A stretch of DNA of 64,000 bases from NCBI GenBank assembly GCA_004335835.1, contig RWJK01001731.1:186426-250425 (forward strand). Direction: 5' to 3'. This DNA is from Scenedesmus sp. ARA3. Taxonomy: Eukaryota; Chlorophyta; Chlorophyceae; Sphaeropleales; Scenedesmaceae. Position 1 is the first letter of the stretch, and the number at the start of each line of letters is the position of its first letter. Below the pieces are notes generated by a model. It did not search any database. It saw only the letters and a list, made by a program, of their open reading frames with translations, and was not told where the DNA came from. The position numbers and the translations under genes were made by a program. Shown here one piece after another: positions 24,141 through 35,997 of the stretch.

Positions 24141-26459
24141 ATGCAGGTTCAAGCCCTACAGACTACCTCAGCTGGCAGCACTGCCAGCTGCCGCTCCAGG
24201 GCTCGCACTGTGCGCGTGTGTGCGACTGCTACGGTAAGGTTTCTTCTAGTTCTGCTGGGACCTTGGCGTGTGACAAGTCGTGCACGACCGACAGAGTGCT
24301 GCTGTCCTGCAGGTATCTGCTCCTGCGCCAACCGCCCAGCCCGGCTGCAAGGACGTTTGCAATGTTGCAGTGCTGGGAGCTTCTGGTTATACTGGTGCTG
24401 AGGTTGTCAGGCTGTCAGCCCTGCACCCTCACCTCAAAATCACTGCGCTAACTGGTGACCGCCAGGCAGGCAAGGTATGCAGGCAACATGCAGACACTAT
24501 GCAGTGACAGCAGCTGCTGCGCCAGCAGCTGCCTGCAAGCAATGTGAAGAGATGATAGACCCCAGTCAGCACCCTGGCAGCTGCCATGGCTGATGAATGT
24601 GGTGCAAACAGCACGGCGGTCTCACCTCAAGTTTGCATGTCACATGCACCCTTCCTAAAAGTCCTTGCAGGCTTGCAGACTTTGCACAACATCCATGCTT
24701 ATTCCAACCAGCGCTTCTCTCACTGTTCATGCAGGCTTTCTCTGAGGTGTTCCCCCACCTGGTGACAGCAGCAGATGTGCCCAGCCTGGTCAAGATCGAT
24801 GACGTGGACTTTGCAGGAGTGGATGCAGTGTTCTGCTGCCTGCCGCACGCCACCACACAGAAGATCATCAAGGCGCTGCCAGAGCACCTGAAGATCGTTG
24901 ACCTGTCTGCAGACTTCAGGCTGGCTGATGTCAACACATACGCAGAGTGGTGCGCTGCTGCTCATGTTGCAGTTGACTTGTTGCAGCATGCCAGGTTCTA
25001 CCGCAGCAGTGGCGCTGACTTGTGGTGTTGCCTTGGTCATGGCTCTGTTTAGACAGTATCAGAGCATGTCAAAGCAGTGGGGCCGGTAGCTCCAGCAACG
25101 CAGCGAGTGAAGCAGGTGCACCAGGGGCTTATCAGCATGCTGAAAGGGGCCAGCAGCAACGTGACGCATGCATGGCTCATGTAGCATGAAGCTCCTTGCC
25201 AGCTGGCAGCATCCTGCACTCAATACAGCAGCATGCAGCTCTGGTGAGCAGCGCGTGCACAGCAGCAGACCCTGATCCGTGCCGCGGTTCCTGTGGCTGG
25301 CTGTGCCGCTTTCGTGCAGGTATGGTGGTGAGCATGCAGCGCCTGAGCTGCAGAAGGAGGCAGTGTACGGCCTCACAGAGCTGTACAGGGACAAGATCAG
25401 GCCTGCGCGCCTGGTGGCTAACCCGGGCTGCTACCCCACCAGCGTGCAGCTGCCGCTGTACCCGCTGCTCAAGAGCAAGCTCATCCTCAGCGATGACATC
25501 ATCATCGACAGCAAGTCAGGTGCGCGGCAGCAGCCTGATAGGTGCAGTTAAAATTCATGAATGCTGACGGGTGCGTACTGGGGCATGTGTGAACAGTGAA
25601 GCATGGGCTACAGGAGGTCTGGCTGCTAGCCACTGTCTCTGCTGTTCACAGGTTCCATGCAGCTGTGCTGTGGTTGGTGATTGTTGCAGTGATAATCTCA
25701 GCATGTCATCCTCTTCGCTGCATGCTGCAGGTGTGAGCGGTGCGGGGCGCAGCGCCAAGGAGGCCAACCTGTATGTCGAGATTGCGGAGGGCATCAACGC
25801 ATACGGCGTGACCAAGCACAGGCACATGCCGGAGATCGAGCAGGGGCTCAGCGAGGCTGCTGGCAAGCCCGTCACCATCAGCTTCACGCCACACCTCATG
25901 CCCATCAGCAGGTGCGCAGGGATATGCTGCAACACTGAGCAGGTAGCCGCTGCAACAGAAGGCAACAGCACCTGTCCTGCAAGCAGTTGCCGGGCAGCAA
26001 CCCGCAGCTGCTGCGTCGCTCCTGCAGCATGGTCGCTGTGTCAGCTAGTGCTGCTCAACTGTGCAAGCGCCAGACTTCCGTGCTGCTCCACTTTGCTGAG
26101 CGACGTTTGTTTGCTGTCAATCATCCATGTCCTGCAGGGGCATGCAGTCCACCATGTACGTCAAGCTGGCGGAGGGAGCCAGCGTGGACGACCTGCGCGC
26201 AAAGCTCATCGAGAGCTACGCCAATGAGCCCTTTGTGCGCGTGCTGGACAAGGGAGTGGTGCCGCACACACGCCATGTGCGCGGCAGCAACTTCTGCCTC
26301 ATGAATGTGTTCCCGGACAGGCTCTCGGGCCGCGCAATCGTCATTGCTGTTATTGACAACCTGGTGAAGGGCGCCAGCGGGCAGGCCATGCAGAACCTGA
26401 ACCTTGTGATGGGTTACCCGGAGACCACCAGCCTCATGCAGCTGGCCATGTTCCCTTGA
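24141..26459 (+). CDS. argC: N-acetyl-gamma-glutamyl-phosphate reductase, plastid type, 390 residues
   Basis: Six exons: 24141-24233, 24313-24474, 24735-24949, 25320-25519, 25731-25911 and 26138-26459 (stop TGA). All are in phase, giving 390 residues. The enzyme reduces N-acetylglutamyl phosphate to the semialdehyde with NADPH, the third step of arginine synthesis. The first 31 or so residues are rich in Ser/Thr/Ala/Arg, as expected for a chloroplast transit peptide. The NADP-binding loop is [26 protein letters not shown] and VDLSADFRL are family hallmarks. The catalytic Cys sits in [52 protein letters not shown] and the C-terminal [19 protein letters not shown] complete the typical fold. No key residue is missing. 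Confidence 0.96.
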
Positions 26460-26902
26460 GGTGACACCGATGACGTGTCATGTACAGCGAACACGTGGCA
26501 AGGCGTTGTATCAGCATGCAAGGGGACTGCCTGGCTGCTGCCGTTGCTGCAGTTAGGTGGCACGCCAGGGTTGGCGTGCAGATGCTGGATGTGTTGCTAT
26601 GTGCTGGATGCGCTTCTGGCTGCAGCGCTGTTTGTACTTTACAGGTCTGCTTTTGCACCGCGACAGCGCCGGTCGTGTGGTTGGAGCCTTTTGACAGTTA
26701 CGTGTGGTGGTCATCACTTCGGATCCCGCAGTTGTGGAAACTGTTTGAAGGTCACACAGGCATGCCAGATGTGAGTCGTGCATGCTGTAGTAATGTTGCT
26801 TGTGGTCACTAAATGGCTGTATCCATGCATGACGCCTTGGACACCGCGAAGACATGCAGTGCAGATGGCGTTGATGCTATGGCTTGATGGGTAACATGAT
26901 TG

Positions 26903-27005
<103 letters not shown>

Positions 27006-27562
27006 GACATGCAGTGCTCAAGCATCGTCATTATGTGCTGCTGCGTACCACACGGTGGCGGTGGCACATGCTCTTTTTGCTCTGCATACTTGTTGAACTT
27101 GCACGTATGCGGCCAGCCTGGCCCTGTTTACTAGGCCTAGGGCTAGTAGCTGGCTGTGAATCCATTCTCATCACTTGCACCAGGCGTGAGCCAACTGGCG
27201 TTAGTACCCTCATTATATCGGCCGTGCATGTAGCGCTTTGGTACACGTTGCTAGCCTGGTAAACAATGTCCCCTGGCCTTGAATCGTGAAGAGTAACAGC
27301 GCTGCTGAGCGCGCGTGCCGCCAGGCTATATGAGACACCATGACAGCTAGCTGGCAACCAACAACAGACCAACGCCCAGTGCCAGGCACATGCAGTGCAG
27401 CATGCATACCTCTTCAACAAGCACCCTTTTGAGGTAGCTCTTAGCATGCCACGCCTGCTGTTGCTGGCAGTCAATCTGGCATTGCCAGACACTCGAACAC
27501 CAGTGGCAACAGACAGAAACTTCCAGAGGTTCCAACCAGCCGCAAAACACGTGCGTCTGTCA

Positions 27563-27582
27563 ACTTCGCCTCGAGGCGAAGT
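27563..27582. repeat. 20-bp perfect palindrome
   Basis: ACTTCGCCTCGAGGCGAAGT is its own reverse complement. It overlaps by two bases a second palindrome, GTGAGCTCAC (27581-27590). It lies about 60 bases past the MYND copy 1 stop, so in its likely 3' untranslated region. Confidence 0.9.
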
Positions 27583-27640
27583 GAGCTCACTTGCTCACCC
27601 ACTGAGTGTTGCTCAGTACTCCAAGCGCAGTGTGGGCTGT

Positions 27641-29738
27641 TCAGCCACACACCTGCCCAGCAGTGGCCATGCGCTTGCATGCGCGCCTGTGCCGCCGCCA
27701 GTCTTCCTGCTGGCACGCCGCACTGCAGTAGCGGCAGTGGCAGGTGACACAGCCGCTGCTGACGGCTGCTGCCTCACTGCCGCCACACAAGTTCTCACAC
27801 CTGGGGTTGTTGCAAACTACAGGCAGCGGCGCAGCAGCAGCCAGAGCCCTGCACAGATCCAAGCTGCCCTCAAACACCTGCCCACATCTTTCCCCTTCAA
27901 AAGGGCTGCTGCTGCCAGCGGCCTCAAAACAGTCTGCGTGCAACATGTCCAGGCCACCGTCAGTGAACCTCTTCACTGCTGCTGCCCACTCGAGGCTGGA
28001 CTGGTGCAGGTGCAGCAAGTAGCCCCAGCAAACCTGCTGGCTGCTGCTACTGCTCATGTCTGCCTCGCTGCTGTGGCTGCTGCTGCTGGCTGCAGGAACG
28101 CCGGACTGCCCACTGCAGGGCTGCTGAGCATCACCTGCGGCAGGGCAGGCTGCTGCAGCAGCTGCTGCTGCTGCCTGGCCATCTGCCCGTGTCAACCCCA
28201 GAGAAGCCAGCGTCCGCCACAGCTTCCACACCGTAAGAATGATGTTACGCTGCCATATCTGCTGCACGTCTTCAGTGCAGGCAAAGCTGACGCCGGTGAT
28301 CACCACAAGCTGTACCGCCATGCTGTGAGGCGGAGCCATCCACGCCATGTTGTAAGCAGGTGTAGCCAGCAATGCCTGAAGCAGCAGCTCGAACCCTGCT
28401 GCCTCTAATGCATCTGCCAGCTGCACCACGCTGCGTGCAAGCACCACGAGCACGAGCGCGGCGCTTGCAGCAGCCTGGCTGCTGCTGCCCCCGCCGCCGC
28501 ACCTTGTACTGCTGCTGCTGCTGCTGCTGCTGCTAGTGAAGACTGTGCAGCTGTGTTTGGCAGCCGCATCCAGCAGCACATCGTTGATCCTTACTACTGC
28601 TGCGGGGATACCTGCAGCCGCCAGCTGCTCGCGTGTCGCTGATGCTGTCAGCTGCCCCTGCAGCCCGACTGCCTCCCTAGTGAACTGCACTGCGCGCTTG
28701 ACCAGGCTGGTCAGGGCGGATGCCAGGCTAGCCACTGCTGCTGTGTTGTTCAGACCTTCCACAGAGCACAGCACAGCGGCCGCCGCATGCTCCAGCAGTT
28801 GTGCAGCTGCCAGCATGTCAGCAGCTGTCAGCAGCGGTGAGCGCACGCAGCAGTCGATGAGGCTGCAGTAGGCCTCTGGGTGTGCTGCCGTCAGGTCAGG
28901 CAGCCGGCCCACCGGCTCCGGGATTGCTGGCACCAGAGCAGCAGACATAAAAGCGGCAGAGAGGTTAGTTCAAGCACTGCTGGCAGCAATGAGTGTGCTT
29001 TGGGTTTGCCTTGGATTTCAAAGCTTGGCGGATGCGAGGCCCTTTGCCGAGCTTGTTACTAACAAGTAGTACACCTATGCGCTCTGGCCATCCAACTGTG
29101 CAGCAATGTACTGCTGCGGCGAGGCCTGAGCAGTTGGACCACTGCAGCATGATCAGCAAGTAAAGTGACGCACAAGGCAACAAACTCAAGCAAACCAGAG
29201 CTACTGAGCCATGGTATTGTCTGCATGGCGTTGGTTCATCCTGCGTATACACACATGCAAACGCTTGCTACTTGCCAACCACAGCACTGTGCTACACGAT
29301 AATTCAGTGAGTCCACATGCAGACTGTATGCAGCTTTAAGCCTAGTCAGGCTCACCGCTGTCTCCAAAAGCATCAGCGGAGGCAAAGCCAGCTGCAGCAG
29401 CCCTCAGTGCATACAGCGGCTGCTCCATGCGTGCATCACCAAACACCCCATCCGATGCACGCGGGCTCCGCTTGATCTGCAGCTGCAGCTGCTGCAGCGG
29501 TGCCGCCAGCGCCAGCAGCAGCTGTGGCCCAGCCTGCTGCAGCACCTCTGGCGGCAGGCAGCTGCTGCCTGTGGTTGCAAGAAAGCTTTTGATCTGATTG
29601 AAGAGCAGTGCGTTGCAGTGGGACAGGAGTTGCAGCGCCCTCGGTCTGTGCTGTTGCTGCCGCTGTGCTACGTCAGCGACCAGCAGCTGCAGCTCCAGCA
29701 CCAGACGCACAGCAGCCGGTGACAGCACCAGCAGCGGC

Positions 29739-29773
<35 letters not shown>

Positions 29774-30012
29774 GGCGGTTGCTGGCGTGTTGTGATCAGT
29801 GCAGTGCCGCACGTGGCGCTGTAAGCAGAAGCCAAGCATGTTTGTGTGACGGATGGTGTCTGACAACCACCCCTGCAGTGCCTCTGGCAGGCAGCCACCC
29901 CATGTCTTAACAGCAACAGCTGCTGCTGCATCCACATACGCCTGGCCGCCTGGCAGCATCAGCAGCATGTCCTGATGGAAGGCAGGGAGCTGCAGCTGCT
30001 GCTGATCATGCT

Positions 30013-30048
<36 letters not shown>

Positions 30049-30324
30049 ACCTGTTATTTCTTTTGCTGCTTGGTCCTAGCTGCTTGCTGCCACACTGCTT
30101 TTGCTGTTGCTGCTGCTGCTGCTGGCTGTGCAGTCGATGCATCAGCATCGTGTACACTGTCAGCTGCTGCAGCAGGAGCTCCTGCATTGATACATCCCGC
30201 AGCAGCTGCTGTAGGGCAACTGCAACCTCTTGCTCATGCTGCCCTGCTTCTGAATCCAAAGCCAAGTTGTACACGAAGCCCGCAGCAGTGCATTGAGCTC
30301 TGGCAAACGCCTGGTATGCCTGGC

Positions 30325-30365
<41 letters not shown>

Positions 30366-31390
30366 CTAGGCAGGCTTCTGCCTGTGGCTGCTGCCGCCAG
30401 CACAGGCCCGCAGCCCTGCACCTGCTGCAGCACCTGCAGCACTGCCAATATGGAAGTGCGCAGCAGCTCAGCAGGAACCAGGACACGTGCTCTCGTGCAA
30501 GCGCTGTCAATAACAGCCACAAGTGTGTGCACGGTGCTGAAGGCTGGGTGGGCAGGTGACCAGCGGTTGGTGTCATCGCACTGCTGCACAATCGTCTACA
30601 CCAGTGGCTGTAGGCTGGCATGCATGCTGCTCAGCAGACCTGCACAACACAGCAGCAGCAGCAGCAGCAGCATTTTAGACGTCGGCACAAATAGCACCGT
30701 CAAAACCTGCAAATGCACAACACATGGCACGAAGGAGCACGTTCTTTCAACCAGTTATGCTAAGGTTACCACATGTGTGCATGCGGCAGCACCAGCAAGC
30801 AAGCAAGCAACGCAGAAACAAGCACAAGCGCCTCAGAGTCTGCCTCATTATTATGCCTCTCATCACCCACCTGACTGGTGCAGTTGCCGCAGCATGGCTG
30901 CTGCCAGGGCCGCAACACTGCAGGCCTCAGGGGGTGCATCGCAGCTGAGGGTGAGGACACCACTCAGCTTTGTCAGGCAGTCAGCACACTTAGCCCAAAC
31001 AAGAGCAGCAGTAGGCGTAAGCAGTCCAGCACCGGTCTGCTGCTGCAGCAGGCCCATTTGCAGCTGCTGTGGCTGCTGCTGTGCCCAGACCATCAGGGTG
31101 GCAGCGTTGCGGGCTGCTTGATGGCGCAGCACAACACCAAGCACGCGCCCCGCTACGGCTGCTGCTGTTGCTGCAGCTGGTTCGCCCAGTGCCACTCGCA
31201 CTTCCCTGTTCAGATCTTGAACTCCCTCAACACAGCCTGCCATCAGCTGTCTCTGCTCTGCTGTGGCAGTTGCACCAGGTGGGGAATGCTGCAGCAGCTG
31301 TGAAACAGCAGGATCCTGCAGCAGTGTGTGTAGGCTTGCTGCTGCATCCTCAGCAGGACTTTGCTGCTGATGCTGACGGCTTGGCGGCAT
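27641..31390 (-). pseudogene. MYND-finger gene, tandem copy 1, with an in-frame TAG
   Basis: Three exons: 31390-30871, 30639-29356 and 28926-27641. Phases are identical to copy 2. The joined frame is 1030 codons (1029 sense-length positions plus stop) with one internal stop: TAG at 30598-30596, 14 codons into exon 2, where copy 2 has CAG. The start ATG (MPPSRQHQQQSP) matches the start of copy 2. The protein is an Ala/Gln/Leu-rich helical scaffold with poly-Gln and poly-Ser runs. It ends in a complete MYND zinc finger: VVCNNPRCENLCG, then GCVTCHCRYCSAACQQEDW and RRHRRACKR, so both CxxC pairs, the YCxxxC and the HxxxC are present. MYND fingers bind proline-rich partners. The stop would truncate it before the finger. 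It could be a pseudogene, a polymorphic null or a base-call error. Confidence 0.75.
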
Positions 31391-32326
31391 TGCGTGTTTA
31401 TGGTGCTGTAGACGGTTGCAGAGCTTTGCTGTTGCTGCTGCTGCTGCTGCTGCTGTTTTTGGGCTGAACACCTAGCTGCTGCGGCAACCCCTATACATCA
31501 CTGTGAGTTGTGCTACATATGATCCGCTGCAATACCATCTGAAACACTTGGTGTGCACTCACGAAGGTGTCATGCAAACACCAGCAGAGTCGACGGTTTA
31601 GCACATGTATCCACGCGCATGCGGTCAGTCATCAGCATTACTAAAAGCAATGTATGACTGCCAGTATCATGTGATCGTCGCACAACCAGTGTGTACTTGG
31701 CAGCCCAACCGTTGATGTTTGGCGGGTTGTGAGCGTCTGTGGCGCCAAGTCAGTGCAAGCGCCGGGCACTGATTTGTCGTCACGCTTCCTTCAGCTGTAT
31801 TGACGCTTGCCTAGCAGTCATAAAGCCTGCACCCGAGCGGCACCACCAGTGACACACAGACGGGCAGGTGATGTGCAGGCGAAGAACGCCATTGGGGTGT
31901 GCAAGCAGCTCAAGGTGGCCTTGCATCCGCGCCCCACCTCGATGTTACGTACTAGTTACCACACACATTGCTCGCCATACATCTATCCTTGCTCACAATG
32001 CGCAACAGGAGTGCTAGCCTGTCAAACAACCTTCCTTGCCCATGATCAAGATGCACAACGGCGTTCACACCCTCAGGCTACACTAGCCGCACTTTTCGAG
32101 CCACCAGCGACTAGCCCCATGCACACCGCCAGGCGCAAGCCCTGCATTGCTCTGAGAACGCCCCGATAGCAAGCAGGCCACGCCCACTTGCTGCTATCTT
32201 GGTAGTACCCCAAGTCCTTAGCATGTTGCGCTTGCAACACCCATACATACAGCCAAGGCCGCGCTCTTCCACCGCCATAAACAACTGCAATAACATCAGA
32301 CCCAGCCACCAAGCCACATCCACGCT
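31391..32326. other. Spacer between the two MYND copies
   Basis: 936 bases from the copy 1 start to the copy 2 stop. It begins with a CTG run just upstream of the copy 1 ATG, which copy 2 also has. No exon is seen. It should hold the copy 1 promoter and the copy 2 3' untranslated region. The bases just past the copy 2 stop resemble those past the copy 1 stop (both have CATGCGCTTGCATGC), so the duplication extends a little beyond the coding part. Confidence 0.5.
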
Positions 32327-34695
32327 TCAACCACACGCCTCCCCAGCAGCAGCCATGCGCTTGCATGCACGCTTGTGCCGCCGCCAGCCAGCACAAGCCT
32401 TGCCAACGGCTGCTGCCTCACTCACACCGGCCAGCTTCTGACAGTTGAGGCTGTTGCACACCACCGGCAGTGGGGCAGCAGCCGCCAGGGCCCTGCACAG
32501 CTCCACACTGCCCCTATACAGCAAACTCTCTGTGAACAGCTGCCCGCCTTGCTCTGCAAGCGTGCTGGGCTCCGAATTCTCCTCAAACAACTTTCCAAAG
32601 CCAGCTTCAAAGCTGCTGACGGCTGCTGCCCACTCGCGGCTGGACTGGCGCAGGTGCAGCAGGTAGCCCCAGCAAACCTGCTGGCTGCTGCTGTTGCAAG
32701 CGCTGCTGCTGCCCGTGCTTGCCGCGCGGCCGTGGCTGTTGCTGCTGCTGGCTGCAGGATCGCCGAGCTGTCCGCTGCTCAGCTGCTGAGCACCGCTTGC
32801 TGCAGCTGCCTGGGCATCGGCCCCGGTCAACCCCAAAAGCCTCATTGACTGCCACAGCCCCCACATTGTGAGCATCACACCACGCTGCCACATCGTCTGA
32901 GAAAAATCACTGGGGGCGAGGTCAGCAAGAAAGCTAGGGATGCCCTCGAAGTGAACTGACATGCCGTCACATGGTGTCCAAGCCATGTTGTAAGCTGGCC
33001 TAGCCAGCCATGATATCTGCAGCAGCGGGAACCCTGCTGCCTCCACTGCATCTGCCAGCTGCACCACGCTGCGGGCAAGCACCACAAGCAGGAGCACGGC
33101 GCTGGCGGCAGCCTGGCTGCTGCTGCCATTGCCAGCAAAGCTGCTGGCGCTGCTGCTGCTGCTGCTGCTCAAAAAGACTGTGCAGCTGTGTTTTGCAGTC
33201 GCTTTCAGCAGCCATTCAACGATCTTTCCTACCGCAGCAGGAAAAGCCGCAGCAGCCAGCTGCTCGCGTGTCGCTAATGCTGTCAGCTGCTCCTGCAGCT
33301 CTCCTGCCCCCCTAGTGAACTGCACTGCGCGCTTGATCAGGCTGGTCAGGGCGGATGCCAGGCTAGCCACTGCTGCTGTGTTGTTCAGACCTTCCACAGA
33401 GCACAGCACAGCAGCAGCCGCATGCTCCAGCAGTTGTGCAGCTGCCAGCATGTCAGCAGCTGTCAGCAGCGGCGAGCGCACGCAGCAGTCGATGAGGCTG
33501 CAGTAGGCCTCTGGGTGTGCTGCTGCCAAGTCAGGCAGCTGGCCCACCGGCTCTGCGGCTGTGCATATTTACAGCAGACACAAGAAGGCACAGCTGTGTT
33601 AGCACGCAGAAGGGCTTTAGTGGCAACGAGCCGCACGCCGCTGAGTGTTGCACGAAGCTTGGCAAGTGCTCGGGCCTTGGACACCGTATGTGCAGCTTGT
33701 AATGCCAACACAGGTGAGCAATCACGCCAGAGGTGCTGCCGGTAGCATTCGTGCGAAGTGATGCAGCAACAAACTGGCCTGCGGCTTCACATAGCCATGG
33801 TTGTGGAGTGGCTGCTTGTCAAAGACAACAGGTAGTGGCCCTTGCAAAAACACATAGAGCTGCTATGCCTGTTCGTTGTCTGCGGTCGTCTAGCTGGTTG
33901 TACGTGTACACACTTGTAGCAATTGCAACATGCCGGCCGCAGTGACGTCCTACGCGATCAAGCAGACACTTTGCATGCCAATGTGTGCAGCACCAGCCTC
34001 TGCAGACTCACCAATAGCATCAGCAGAGGCAAAGCCAGCTGCGGCAGCTCTCAGTGCATACAACTGCTGATACGCTCCTGACTCAACCGGAACCTTGTCC
34101 TTTGCATGCGGGTCTCGCCTGCTGTGCACCTGCAGCTTCTGCAGCGGAGCTGCTAGCGCCTGCAGCAGCTGCAGCCCAGCCTGCTGCAGCACCTCAGGCG
34201 GCAGGCAGCTGCTGCCTGTGACTGCCAGATAGCGCTGGACCTGAATGCAGAGCGTCGTGTTGCACTCGTACAGCACTGACAGCGCCCTCGGTCTGTGCTG
34301 TTGCTGCCGCTGTGCTACGTCAGCCACCAGCAGCTGCAGCTCCAGCACCAGACGCACAGCAGCCGGCGACAGCACCAGCAGCGGCACTGCTGCTGCTGCG
34401 GTTGCTGGCGTGCTGTGATCAGTGCAGTGGCGCAGGTGGCGCTGTAAGCAGGAGCCAAGCATGATAATGCTTTTGTAAGTGGCATCCAACCACGGCTCTA
34501 ACGCTTCTGGCAGAGGGTTGCGCCAAGCTTCCACAGCAGCAGCTGCTGCTGCGTCCAGGTAGGTCTGGCCGCCTGGCAGCAGCAGCCGCATTCCCTCATG
34601 GCAGGCAGGGATTGGGGGCTGCTGCCGCTGCTGCCGCTGCTGCCAATCACCTTGGCTGCTGCTGCTGCTGTCGCCACTGCCGCTGCTGCGCTGCG

Positions 34696-34751
<56 letters not shown>

Positions 34752-35997
34752 CTACGCAGTCGATGCATCAGCATCGTGTTCACTGTCAGCTGCTGCAGCA
34801 GCAGCTCCTGCAGTGCTACATCCGGCAGCAGCTGCTGTAGGGTTGCTGCAACCTCTTGCTCAAGCTGCCCTTCAGGTAGGTGCGACCAGCTGAACAGCAA
34901 GCGGACAGCAATGACCTGCGCTTTGGCGTAAGCCTGGTACGCCTGGCTGCTGCTGCTGCCGCTGCTGCTGCTGCTGCTTCTGCTGGGTGGACTTCTGCCA
35001 GTGGCTGGTGCCGCCAGCACAGGGCCGCAGGCCTGCATCTGCTGCACTGCCAGCAGCTGCGCCAACCCGGACACGTCAGTGCGCATCAGCTCAGCAGGAA
35101 CCAGGGCAAGTGCTTTCTTGTGAGCTGTGTCGACAGCCACCATAACTGTGCGCACGGTGTCGAAGGCTTCGTGGGCAGGTGACCCGCGGTTGGTGTCGTC
35201 GCACTGCTGCATGATTGTCTGCACCAGTGGCTGTAGGCTGGCATGCATGCTGCTCAGCAGACCTGTAGACCATGTGCAGCAGCAGCAGCAGCAGCAGTGG
35301 AGGCTCTCAGCACAAACAGCACACTCTATGTGGCATGGTTCAACAAGACACTAGGCATGAGCGAGCACGTCCATGCAAGTTCATGCAGGAGAAGCAGCAG
35401 CAGCAGCAGCAGCAGTAGGCATGCCCCAGTGGAACCAACTGCGAGGTTGCATGTCTGCTATATAGCTCAACACCCACCTGACTGGTGCAGCTGCCGCAGC
35501 ATAGCTGCTGCCAGGGCCGCAACACTGCAGGCGTCAGGGGGTGCATGGCAGCTGCGGGTGAGGGCGCCACTTAGGGCTGACAGGCACGCAGCACCTTTTG
35601 CCCAAACAACAGCAGCATGGGGTGTCAGCCTCTTGGTGGCACTCTGCTGCTGCAGCAGGCCCATCTGCAGCTGGTGTGGCTGCTGCTGTGCCCAGACCAT
35701 GAGGGTGGCGGCGTTGCGGGCCGCTTGGTGGCGCAGCACAACACCAAGCACGCGCCCCGCTACTGCTGCTGCTGTTGCTGCTGCTGCTGTCCTGATCTCG
35801 ATCTGCATTGACATGTTGATGTTTGTGACTCCAGCAATACAGCTTGTCATCAGCCTTTTCTGCTCGGGCGTGGCAGCTGCACCAGGCGGAGGATGCTGCA
35901 GCAGCTGTGAAACAGCAGGCTCCTGCAGCAGTTCGTGTAGGCGCGCTGCTGTTGCTTCGGCCGGACTTTGCTGTCTATTATGATCTCTCGGCGGCAT
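32327..35997 (-). CDS. MYND-family protein, tandem copy 2, 1000 residues, degenerate zinc finger
   Basis: Three exons: 35997-35478, 35262-34012 and 33558-32327. They give exactly 1000 residues with no internal stop. Exon 1 is 520 bases, the same length as in copy 1, and long blocks are near-identical (for example VAGRVLGVVLRHQAARNAAT and YCSLIDCCVRSPLLTAADML). The C-terminal MYND finger is broken. It keeps VVCNSLNCQKLAGVSEAAAV and the closing GWRRHKRACKR, but the piece holding the central CxxC and YCxxxC is missing in frame. Zinc cannot be bound in the MYND manner. A run of 18 Gln is coded by (CTG)18 at 34697-34750. What the scaffold does without the finger is unknown. Related MYND proteins form large families in green algae. 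Confidence 0.8.
34697..34750. repeat. (CTG)18, coding for poly-Gln in MYND copy 2
   Basis: Eighteen uninterrupted CTG units, read as CAG on the minus strand. The matching site in copy 1 has a shorter, interrupted run, so the tract has changed length since the duplication. Confidence 0.95.

Noticed and set aside
30596..30598. TAG read as glutamine (variant nuclear code)
   Set aside because: TAG ends the FAM228-like gene and conserved genes use normal codons, so a reassigned code is unlikely. A mutation is simpler.
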